Assembly (NCBI GenBank): GCA_964445525.1
Contig: CAYULA010000069.1
Span: 1-11,833 of the forward strand
Length of the DNA: 11,833 nucleotides
Direction: 5' to 3'
DNA from: Penumbrarchaeum sp964445525
Lineage (GTDB): Archaea; Thermoplasmatota; Penumbrarchaeia; Penumbrarchaeales; Penumbrarchaeaceae
The notes below the pieces were generated by a model, which was given only the letters and a program-made list of their open reading frames with translations, did no database searches and was not told where the DNA came from. This document shows positions 5,544 to 11,833 of this stretch, one piece after another. The stretch's first letter is position 1. The number at the start of each line of letters is the position of its first letter. A program made the position numbers and the translations under genes.

Positions 5544-8500
5544 TCATGTAAAGGGGGGAATCTCATTCAATGCTTGATCTTCTTCAGAGGTCTCATTCTC
5601 CTTTTTCTTTCTTAGGACAAAGAACAATATTACTCCGATGATAAGGACTAACAATACTACCAAAATTACAATAATTAAAGCGGGAAATCCTCCTTCTCCC
5701 CCACTCTCCTCCGGTTCCTCGTCTCCGTCATCAAGTATATCCGCTTCTTCAACAATTATCTTGAGAGGATCTTCTCCAGCATTTTCGAACTGGTCCCTGA
5801 CTGTCAGAAGGATGTCGTAGACTCCCGCTTTTTCAAATGTGAATGATACAATTTCTCCCTCCAAATTCTGTTTAACACCATCATAATGGAATGTCCAGGA
5901 ATAGCTGATTATCATTCCGTTATCAGTTGAGAGTGATCCGTCCAATACAACCTCCGTTCCTGCCTTAACCGTTTGATTGGTTCCGGCATTTGCTTTAGGG
6001 GGAGTAATATCATTCACCGTGATGTTCAATGTATCTTCCTGAAAATTACCGGAAGCGTCGGATACTTTCAGAGTTGTCAAGTAGACTCCGGGGATATGAA
6101 AAGTGAACGAAGGCAGAAATCCGTATAGAATTATCTCCTCGGAATCATATTCAAAGGTCCATGTGTAATTTACAATACCCACGTTGTCGGAACTACCAAT
6201 TCCATCGAAGATAACCTTACCACCCTCGTTTACAGTCTTTTCCGAACCTGCATTTGCGATTGGTGATGTGACATCATTGACCGTCACAGTTACACTATCA
6301 ACATGCCAGTTTCCAGCAGCATCGGAAACGTTAAGAATCATGATAAAAACCCCTGGATTTTTGAAAAGATATTCAATTACACAACCATACATAGGATTTG
6401 ACTCTCTCCCCTTCAAGGTCCATTTGTAAATTTCGATGTCTATATTATCAGAGCAGCCTGATCCGTCAAATTTCACTAATGACCCTTCGTCCACGGTTTT
6501 ATCCGGGCCTGCAGATGCTGTTGGGGGTATCGTATCAATCATTTCGACCTCTTTGGTCAAAGATTCAGCCCAGTTGTCTGAATTATCTTTTGCATGTATC
6601 CTGTAGTATACTGAATTTAGGGAATCAATGGAGGTCTTCAATGTAAAGGAGTAGAATCCAGACTTCTCCTCCATACTTGAATTAATGTGGTCACCGGTAC
6701 CCAGCCAGTATTCAAGATAAACATTTGAGGTCTCTAAATTATCGGATACTTCCATCAGGAAGGTCAAATTGTCCCCGATTGCTACTTCATATGGAGTGCG
6801 ATCCTTACCCAATACAGGAGGATCATTATCCATGACTGGAATATCGATGCGAGGTGTCATGGCCCAGTTATTCGAAATATCGACGGCGTGAAATTCGAAA
6901 TGGAGTTCGTCAGTCATATCAGACGGAATAATTGTTGAATTCGAATAGGGTCCTGAACCTTCCATGCTAACATTGGTGCTCTCCAAGTCCCCATACCAGT
7001 ACTCAACATAGACTTTGCTTATTCCAATATTATCCGTGGTATCGATCGAGAATTGGAAAAAGTCGCCAGTAGTTGCGGTTTTATCTGAATTATCAACAAC
7101 AAAGACTGGTATAATACTGTCAATAACTGGAATATCCCTCCTTGTCGTATGATTCCAGTTTCCGGATGTGTCATTTGCATGGAAGATGTAATGAAGAGCG
7201 TCTAAGGAATCCATCGGAATATTGATAACATAGGTGAAGGGACCAATACCATTCATGCCAACATCAGTATGTTCATTGTTCCCGAACCAATATTCGAGTT
7301 GTATTTCATCGAGTTCAATGTTATCAATAATAATAGCAGAAAAAGTGAAAGAATTTCCATTTTCCGCCGAAGTATCCGAGTCATCCGACAGAAAAATCGG
7401 ACCGTCATTGTCCAAGATACTTTTATTGAACTGATCGGTAACATTCCAATTTCCAGCCGAATCTACGGCATGGAATATATAACGAAGCTTATCAAAAGAT
7501 TTTGATGGAATTGTAATCGTATGGTAGAATATCGACGATCCCGACATGCTTGCATTATTATGGGATCCGTTTCCGTACCAGTATTCCACAAAGACACCAT
7601 TGAGTCCAATATTATCCGTTACTTTCATTGAAAAGCTGAAAGGATCTCCTGTCGTGGGAGTACTACCTGAATTATCTAGGCCCATCGAGGGAGCGTCATT
7701 ATCAGTCACCGTCAATTTGACTTTGGAGGTCTGGTTCCAGTTGCCGCTTCCATCCATTGCATGGAATATGTAATTGAGTGAATCGGTGGAGTCCGAAGCG
7801 ATATTGATGTCAAGAGTATAGACATCCAAGCCTGATACGCTTGCATTGATGTGAGACCCATTTCCATACCAGTATTCCACGCAAACTTCCGATACATCGT
7901 AATTATCATTCACCTCAATTGAAAAACAAAATGGATCACCTGTTGTGGCTGAAGTATTACTGCAATCTGAACCGAAAAACGGTGGTGATAAATCGACAGT
8001 CAAATTCAATTTTGTTACGAACACGTCGCCATTTCCATTCAACGATGTATCGTATGCTCTCGATGTTGTAGGGTAATCGGTCGAGGTTGTTCTCCCGGTT
8101 ATGAAAACATTTTCTTTGTTATCAATCGCAATTTCCCAGGGCCAATCACTAGGATAAGAACCACTCAGGGCTGTTGATCCTCCAATGTAAGTTGAATAAT
8201 TCAGAGAGGAGCCTGAGGAATCCAATTTTGAAATAAATATATCATAATTTTTATTAAAACTCTTGTCGTATGCGTTCGAAGTGACGGGAAAATTCGTGGA
8301 AACTGTGGATCCTGTGACGTACGAATTTCCATTAGTATCGATCGCAATGCCCGTCCCCCAATCACAACCTGAACCTCCGATGAATGTTGAATATAGGAGA
8401 GAGGAACCATTAGAATTGAATTTTGTCACGAAGACATCATTATACATCATATGAGTACCACCATTATGGGTGGTGTCGTAGGCGCCGGTTGTGGTTGGAA

Positions 8501-10304
8501 AATCTGTTGTATGATCCTCACTACCACCCGTGATGTGTGCGTTCCCGTTTGAATCGACAGCAATGCTAAATGCCAAATCCCAACCTGATCCCCCGATGAA
8601 GGTCGAATAATTCAGGGAAGAACCGGAGGAATTCAACTTGGTGATAAAGGCATCTCCATATTTGTTTAACGACCCACTACCGTTGTAGGTCCTTGCAAAA
8701 GCACCACTTGTGGTGGGATAGTCTGTGGAGCTTGTATTGCCTGTCACGAATGCATTATTACCATGATCTATTGCAATCCCCCACCCCGTTTCAGAACCTG
8801 AACCTCCGATGAAGGTCGAATATTTGATAGTGGAGCCTGAAGAATTCAACTTGGTCACAAATACATCATAATTTCCATTGTGGGATGTATCATATGCACC
8901 ATATGTTGTAGGATAATCGGTGGAGGAAGTATAACCGGTCACGTATACATTTCCACTTTTATCGATTTCGATATCATTCCCGCCTTCATCATTCGAACCT
9001 CCGATGAATGTAGAATAGATCAATGAAGAACCTAAGGAGTTCAGCTTGGTCACAAATACATCATAATTTCCTCCGTTGTGTGATATGCTGTAAGCTCCTG
9101 TTGTGGTGGGGTAATTAGTGGAGTCTGTAGATCCCGTTACATAGGCATTCCCCTTGGTATCAATCTCAATATCACTAAACCCAACATCAATACCGCCCCA
9201 CCCACCGTCATTATTCGAACCTCCAATGAATGTAGAATAAATCAGGGAAGATCCGGAGGAGTTCAACTTGGTGATAAATACATCCTCATTTCCATTGTGT
9301 GAAGTATTGTATGCACCAGTTGTGGTGGGATAATCTGTAGTATCATCATCCGTATAACCAGTAATATATGCGTTACCGCTTGAATCGACCTCGATACCAC
9401 ATCCACAATCCTCACCTCTACCTCCAATATATGTTGAGTGGAGTAACGGATCGATTATTATGCACTTCGATCGATCATATTCGCCAAGAGAGAAACCTAT
9501 GGTATCAAGGTCCTTCAATTCAAATTTACTTTCAATCAATTCATCTTCGTTTCCTTCGTAGAAAGAGATAAGCCCTGTATCCATGATGTCCCAGTATTCG
9601 GTCTCGATCAAGAGGTCTTTCGAATTATCAACTTTGATCCCTTGACTACCTTCTATATTGATCTGAATTTGAGTGGGATCTGCTCCGGGAGAAACGACGA
9701 TATCATACTTCAGGTTCCCATCAACCGATTTGTAGATCATATCGATACCATCCCAGACCTCTTCGTAGACTATCTCATTGTAATTTGCCACATCGGTGTG
9801 CCAGTTGTCCGGATCATTACCTATAAAATAATTCGTGTTCCATGAACATCTGCTTTTTCCGATAGGGATGACGCTATTTGCATTTTCGAATTCATATTTC
9901 AGAACAACACCCTTATCATTATATTCCCTATCAATTCCATGATCACTCAACAGATCGATCAAGGGGTCATTTTCAATCCCTTCATCATTGATCGGTTCGA
10001 TTTCCCTGAACCTCATGAGAACACCATCAGGAAGGAACTGAATATCACCTCCTCGGGAATAGAAATAATGATCTGATTCAGGTATCTGGCCCACATTCGA
10101 TATAAAGTAACTTGACATGAGTTCAATCGCCTTACTCTCAACTATTCCATCTCTCAATTTTAATTGTTCATTCAACAACATCCTGTCATCATCTTCAATT
10201 ATTTGATGATAAAAAACTGAATCGTATGAAGCGATTGGGGCGACCAATATCATTATTAGACCTATTAATATGGCTAATTTACATTTTTGCATAATTCCCA
10301 CCAT
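5544..10304 (-). CDS. Giant anchored surface protein: DUF7948-like, 7 SBBP, 5 Ig-like, 3 PKD, C-terminal TM
   Basis: 1586 residues. Signal peptide: MQKCK followed by a hydrophobic core (about 10-25) ending APIAS. Residues about 60-285 resemble the N-terminal domain (ISNVGQIPES, later IDPLLHSTYIGG) that precedes SBBP repeats in many secreted proteins. Seven SBBP repeats follow (289-769), enough for one closed seven-bladed propeller. Then come five Ig-like repeats of about 97 residues (771-1259), each with an EYW(Y/F/L)G motif and N-X-S/T sites, and three PKD domains (1260-1519). After an acidic linker there is one TM helix (1540-1564) and a tail starting RKKK. The topology is therefore outside body, inside tail. 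Adhesion or cell-surface binding is inferred; no catalytic motif is seen. Many N-glycosylation sequons fit an archaeal S-layer setting. ATG 10304 is kept, but ATG 10292 (residue 5), about six bases after GGTG, may be the true start. Single-gene unit. See also the in-frame extension after the stop. Confidence 0.93.
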   Translation of the reverse strand: MVGIMQKCKLAILIGLIMILVAPIASYDSVFYHQIIEDDDRMLLNEQLKLRDGIVESKAIELMSSYFISNVGQIPESDHYFYSRGGDIQFLPDGVLMRFREIEPINDEGIENDPLIDLLSDHGIDREYNDKGVVLKYEFENANSVIPIGKSRCSWNTNYFIGNDPDNWHTDVANYNEIVYEEVWDGIDMIYKSVDGNLKYDIVVSPGADPTQIQINIEGSQGIKVDNSKDLLIETEYWDIMDTGLISFYEGNEDELIESKFELKDLDTIGFSLGEYDRSKCIIIDPLLHSTYIGGRGEDCGCGIEVDSSGNAYITGYTDDDTTDYPTTTGAYNTSHNGNEDVFITKLNSSGSSLIYSTFIGGSNNDGGWGGIDVGFSDIEIDTKGNAYVTGSTDSTNYPTTTGAYSISHNGGNYDVFVTKLNSLGSSLIYSTFIGGSNDEGGNDIEIDKSGNVYVTGYTSSTDYPTTYGAYDTSHNGNYDVFVTKLNSSGSTIKYSTFIGGSGSETGWGIAIDHGNNAFVTGNTSSTDYPTTSGAFARTYNGSGSLNKYGDAFITKLNSSGSSLNYSTFIGGSGWDLAFSIAVDSNGNAHITGGSEDHTTDFPTTTGAYDTTHNGGTHMMYNDVFVTKFNSNGSSLLYSTFIGGSGCDWGTGIAIDTNGNSYVTGSTVSTNFPVTSNAYDKSFNKNYDIFISKLDSSGSSLNYSTYIGGSTALSGSYPSDWPWEIAIDNKENVFITGRTTSTDYPTTSRAYDTSLNGNGDVFVTKLNLTVDLSPPFFGSDCSNTSATTGDPFCFSIEVNDNYDVSEVCVEYWYGNGSHINASVSGLDVYTLDINIASDSTDSLNYIFHAMDGSGNWNQTSKVKLTVTDNDAPSMGLDNSGSTPTTGDPFSFSMKVTDNIGLNGVFVEYWYGNGSHNNASMSGSSIFYHTITIPSKSFDKLRYIFHAVDSAGNWNVTDQFNKSILDNDGPIFLSDDSDTSAENGNSFTFSAIIIDNIELDEIQLEYWFGNNEHTDVGMNGIGPFTYVINIPMDSLDALHYIFHANDTSGNWNHTTRRDIPVIDSIIPVFVVDNSDKTATTGDFFQFSIDTTDNIGISKVYVEYWYGDLESTNVSMEGSGPYSNSTIIPSDMTDELHFEFHAVDISNNWAMTPRIDIPVMDNDPPVLGKDRTPYEVAIGDNLTFLMEVSDNLETSNVYLEYWLGTGDHINSSMEEKSGFYSFTLKTSIDSLNSVYYRIHAKDNSDNWAESLTKEVEMIDTIPPTASAGPDKTVDEGSLVKFDGSGCSDNIDIEIYKWTLKGRESNPMYGCVIEYLFKNPGVFIMILNVSDAAGNWHVDSVTVTVNDVTSPIANAGSEKTVNEGGKVIFDGIGSSDNVGIVNYTWTFEYDSEEIILYGFLPSFTFHIPGVYLTTLKVSDASGNFQEDTLNITVNDITPPKANAGTNQTVKAGTEVVLDGSLSTDNGMIISYSWTFHYDGVKQNLEGEIVSFTFEKAGVYDILLTVRDQFENAGEDPLKIIVEEADILDDGDEEPEESGGEGGFPALIIVILVVLLVLIIGVILFFVLRKKKENETSEEDQALNEIPPFT
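5748..6527 (-). repeat. Three tandem PKD domains
   Basis: Residues about 1260-1519 of the surface protein. Each unit is 85-90 residues and opens with A-(N/S)-AG-x-(D/E/N)-(K/Q)-TV, then a (F/L)DGS-like turn, a (K/T/S)WT core motif, and a closing GV(Y/F)-x6-V-D segment. Unit 1 carries two cysteines (GSGCSDN and YGCVIE) that could form a disulfide; units 2 and 3 have none. PKD domains act as rigid spacers or binding modules on surface proteins. Confidence 0.85.
6528..7994 (-). repeat. Five tandem Ig-like repeats of about 97 residues
   Basis: Residues about 771-1259 of the surface protein. Each unit opens with a TTGD/F-type motif (TTGDPFSFS and variants), has DN near position 30, then (V/L)EYW(Y/F/L)G-N-G-x-H-x-N-(A/S)S, a YxFHA-D-x-(S/A)-x-NW segment, and ends V-x-D. 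Most units have one or two N-X-S/T sequons right after EYW. The beta-rich pattern and the NW motif near the end suggest an Ig/fibronectin-like fold. I do not recognise a named family. Unit 1 has three cysteines; the others lack them. Confidence 0.75.
7998..9440 (-). repeat. Seven SBBP (beta-propeller) repeats
   Basis: Residues 289-769 of the surface protein. Seven units of about 65-75 residues open with (H/Y)ST(F/Y)IGGS, followed by I-x-(V/I)D-x-x-GN-(A/V)-(Y/F)-(V/I)TG, then TDYPTT-GAYDTS-NG and DVF(V/I)TKLNSSGSSL. Units 2, 4, 5 and 7 carry insertions, for example WGGIDVGFSD in unit 2. Unit 1 has an extra Cys pair (DCGC). The count of seven agrees with one complete seven-bladed propeller. 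DNA identity between units is high, so assembly collapse or unequal exchange is possible here. Confidence 0.9.
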
Positions 10305-10410
10305 CCAAGCCGTAATAGGGGATTGTTTTGAATTCTCTTCTGATTATTGCATTGACGGGAGATGTATTTAGATTTTTTCTTTCACGATAAGTGAATTACC
10401 TTGTCTTAAG

Positions 10411-10416
10411 AAAAAA
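10411..10416 (-). terminator. Minus-strand T6 run, possible end of the Fic transcript
   Basis: Six T residues on the minus strand (GAGGTTTTTTCTTAAG context), the only long minus-strand T-run between the Fic stop and the surface-protein start. It lies about 365 bases after the Fic stop codon, so the Fic mRNA would have a long 3' tail if it ends here. Confidence 0.35.
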
Positions 10417-10508
10417 CCTCGACATTAAACCGCCTCGGCAATGCCTCGGGAGATGGACATTTTTGGAAAATCCGGAAAATTATTCTCTTTTCTTATTGAT
10501 TGCTGATA

Positions 10509-10524
10509 CCCCGGATGCCCGGGG
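10509..10524. other. GC-rich hairpin, CCCCGG stem with a 4-base loop
   Basis: CCCCGG (10509-10514), loop ATGC, CCGGGG (10519-10524): six GC pairs with a tetraloop, in an otherwise AT-rich spacer. On the plus strand it is followed by ATAAAAGA, on minus by TATCAGC; neither has a T-run, so a classic terminator is not supported. It may be an RNA structure in the Fic 3' region. Confidence 0.35.
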
Positions 10525-10779
10525 ATAAAAGATATTGCCACGGGAGACAGATACAAGGAAAAGGACGCCCATTACATTTTTTAGGAACATGATGCAGAGA
10601 AAAACCGCATTGGTGGCCCTTGTGGCTGCATGGTTTCTGTGAACCATCAATGCTGTCCCCGTCCTTGTTTTTAATATTGAAAAAGACCGTGCCAGCGATG
10701 GATAGCCGGATAAATATTATCACGATCAATTCGAAATGTCATGCTGTTGGAGATCGGATGAAACCAGTTGTAACTGCTT

Positions 10780-11676
10780 TTAACCTGGCAGGTTCAGATA
10801 TCTATTGTTCCTCTTTTTATATGTGCGATAGAGCCAGAGAACGAACGGTCTATCATCCCCGGTGACCTGACTCCGTTCGAGAGCGTTGTAATAAGAGTTC
10901 CTGTTCGCATATTCGATGTCCAGCATCGGAAAGCCGTTCTTGTTCAGAACGAGGTTCATCATCAACCTGGATATCCTTCCGTTTCCATCGGAGAACGGGT
11001 GGATCGTGACGAACTTGAGATGGACCAGTGCTGCGAGTGTCACAGGGTCCATTCTCTTTCCCTCACGTTCATACCAATCAAAGAACTCTTCCAGAAGGAG
11101 ATCCAGTTCGATGTACAACGGAGGATCGAACCTGCTTGCTGATATTGCTACCTGGTGTCTTCTGACGATGCCGGCAATGTCCGGTTTCGTTTCCTTGAAC
11201 AGGTCCCTGTGCCATGACAGTATAATTTGCAGGGATAGGTCCTTTTTAGATTCCAACATCTTCATGAAGACCTGGTCGTGAGCTTTTGCCTCCTCTACAT
11301 CGGAAAGCGGACGCTTTGAAGGGGTCATTCCTATTTCTAAAAGGTCCGCTGTCTCTCTCAAGGTAAGTGTTGATCCTTCTATCCTGTTCGTGTTGTATGT
11401 GTAGGATACGGAAAAGGTCTTGAGCTCCTTCTTCTTTGCTGAGACGGGTAATCTGGCCTGTTCTGCCCTGTAGTGTTCGGCGATCTCGTAAAATCCATCG
11501 ATCCAGACCTCTCTGTCGATCTCGAAAAGGAAAGCTTTCATCTTGTTGTCTATGTCTTCCGGTTCCTTCTTTCCAAGATATCTGGTTCTCTTCACAATTT
11601 TGCCATCGATGCGGACGTTGTGTTCGAGATAGAAGTATGTTCTTCCGTTCTTGTCCCTTCTGATGAGCTTGACCAT
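10780..11676 (-). CDS. Fic-family protein adenylyltransferase, class II
   Basis: A 298-residue cytoplasmic enzyme expected to transfer AMP (or another nucleotide part) to hydroxyl side chains of target proteins. The core motif HPFSDGNGRISR (226-237) matches HPFx(D/E)GNGRxxR completely, including catalytic His226 and both arginines, so it should be active. An inhibitory-helix motif, T96-N-R-I-E100-G (TxxxEG), lies in the N-terminal half, which places it in class II, where the glutamate blocks productive ATP binding until released. Residues about 1-35 form a basic beta-rich segment (YFYLEHNVRIDGK, RTRYLGKK) common in archaeal Fic proteins. No winged-helix DNA-binding tail is present. No antitoxin-like small gene is next to it, as expected for self-inhibited Fic. 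The target is unknown. ATG 11676 follows a TATA box by about 25 bases, suggesting a leaderless mRNA. Confidence 0.93.
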   Translation of the reverse strand: MVKLIRRDKNGRTYFYLEHNVRIDGKIVKRTRYLGKKEPEDIDNKMKAFLFEIDREVWIDGFYEIAEHYRAEQARLPVSAKKKELKTFSVSYTYNTNRIEGSTLTLRETADLLEIGMTPSKRPLSDVEEAKAHDQVFMKMLESKKDLSLQIILSWHRDLFKETKPDIAGIVRRHQVAISASRFDPPLYIELDLLLEEFFDWYEREGKRMDPVTLAALVHLKFVTIHPFSDGNGRISRLMMNLVLNKNGFPMLDIEYANRNSYYNALERSQVTGDDRPFVLWLYRTYKKRNNRYLNLPG

Positions 11677-11696
11677 CGATTAAGAATATGTTCCTA

Positions 11697-11704
11697 CATA
11701 TAAT
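11697..11704 (-). promoter_or_regulatory. TATA box ATTATATG of the leaderless Fic gene
   Basis: On the minus strand ATTATATG is centred about 25 bases upstream of the ATG at 11676, the archaeal TATA-to-start distance. No SD lies between, so the transcript should begin at the start codon. Same arrangement as for the HTH_10 gene. Confidence 0.6.
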
Positions 11705-11818
11705 TAATATTTGTTCGTTTTTTTAAAAGTGTAGGAGTAAAAATTTTCATTTGTCCTTTCCGATAAATATTCTCATGATGTCCCATTTCAATAATTGTAT
11801 GTTAATGAGAAACGAAAG

Positions 11819-11833
11819 TGGGCCGACCCGGAC
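11819..11833 (-). tRNA. Possible 3' end of a tRNA gene, cut by the window edge
   Basis: Read on minus, the last bases are GT-CCGGG-TCGGCCC-A. This fits the last two T-loop bases, the 3' side of the T-stem (beginning with the conserved C61), a 7-base acceptor strand and an A discriminator. The next bases are CTTTC, so CCA would not be encoded. The local GC content is far above that of the preceding 100 bases. Only 15 bases are visible, so the identity cannot be given and the call is tentative. Confidence 0.4.

Larger units (their letters stand above)
10305..10779. other. Non-coding interval of about 475 bases between the Fic and surface-protein genes
   Basis: No supported gene. It should hold the promoter of the surface protein (a weak TATA-like CTAAATAC on minus near 10364-10371) and the 3' region of the Fic transcript. 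Structured elements are a 5-base inverted repeat TTCAC-GATAA-GTGAA (10381-10395), a minus-strand T6 (10411-10416), a direct repeat GCCTCGG (10432-10438 and 10443-10449), a GC hairpin (10509-10524), and ATGGTT/AACCAT (10630-10647). Short frames in both directions (for example 10493-10729 minus) have no domain, SD or codon pattern to support them. Confidence 0.6.

Noticed and set aside
7998..9440. Regularly spaced near-repeats considered as a CRISPR array
   Set aside because: They lie in one continuous reading frame, have units of about 200 bases, and encode SBBP motifs.
10493..10729. 78-codon minus-strand frame after the Fic gene
   Set aside because: No SD, no recognisable domain, unusual Cys/His/Pro-rich make-up, and it spans the GC hairpin. 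Most likely a chance frame.
10741..10761. TATA-like ATAAATAT about 27 bases before an ATG at 10741 on plus
   Set aside because: The frame is only six codons (MLLEIG), so the leaderless-like spacing is probably chance.
10620..10865. 81-codon plus-strand frame overlapping the Fic 3' end
   Set aside because: It overlaps the well-supported Fic gene in antisense and has no SD or domain.

Overview
The window looks like an archaeal chromosome segment, most likely from a euryarchaeon of the Thermoplasmatota type. Evidence for this: a HTH_10 (bat-type) regulator, TATA boxes of the TTTATATA kind placed about 25-27 bases before start codons with no Shine-Dalgarno sequence (leaderless genes), a very large secreted SBBP/Ig-like/PKD surface protein with a C-terminal membrane anchor, and a Fic protein with the N-terminal beta segment common in archaea. 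The lineage is inferred from gene content only.

Layout, left to right. (1) A PAS-domain sensor protein (43-927, minus) that stops at the start of a third PAS domain. (2) A two-gene ABC exporter operon on the minus strand: ATP-binding subunit (3408-4085) followed by an FtsX/MacB-type permease (1089-3395). Their junction carries a strong SD that overlaps the upstream stop codon and points to a TTG start for the permease. (3) A divergent, leaderless HTH_10 regulator (4185-4838, plus) that shares a 99-base intergenic region with the exporter and is therefore its obvious candidate regulator. (4) A small thioredoxin-fold protein with an unusual CX6C active site (4972-5322, minus), convergent with the regulator. 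A perfect inverted repeat lies between the two. (5) A 1586-residue surface protein (5544-10304, minus): signal peptide, DUF7948-like N-terminal domain, exactly seven SBBP repeats, five Ig-like repeats of about 97 residues, three PKD domains, one transmembrane helix and a charged cytoplasmic tail. Its reading frame continues past the TGA stop for 32 more protein-like codons. (6) A non-coding stretch of about 475 bases with hairpins and a T-run. (7) A class II Fic-family AMP-transferase (10780-11676, minus), probably leaderless. (8) At the extreme right edge, 15 bases that look like the 3' end of a minus-strand tRNA.

The genes do not form one pathway. The only functional unit clearly supported is exporter plus divergent regulator. 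The surface protein, thioredoxin-like protein, PAS protein and Fic enzyme appear to be separate single-gene units. I see no CRISPR array, insertion sequence, phage or complete RNA gene, and I found no convincing new multi-gene system. The oddest signals are the in-frame TGA at the end of the surface protein, the CX6C thioredoxin-like site, the five similar Ig-like repeats, and the possible tRNA edge.
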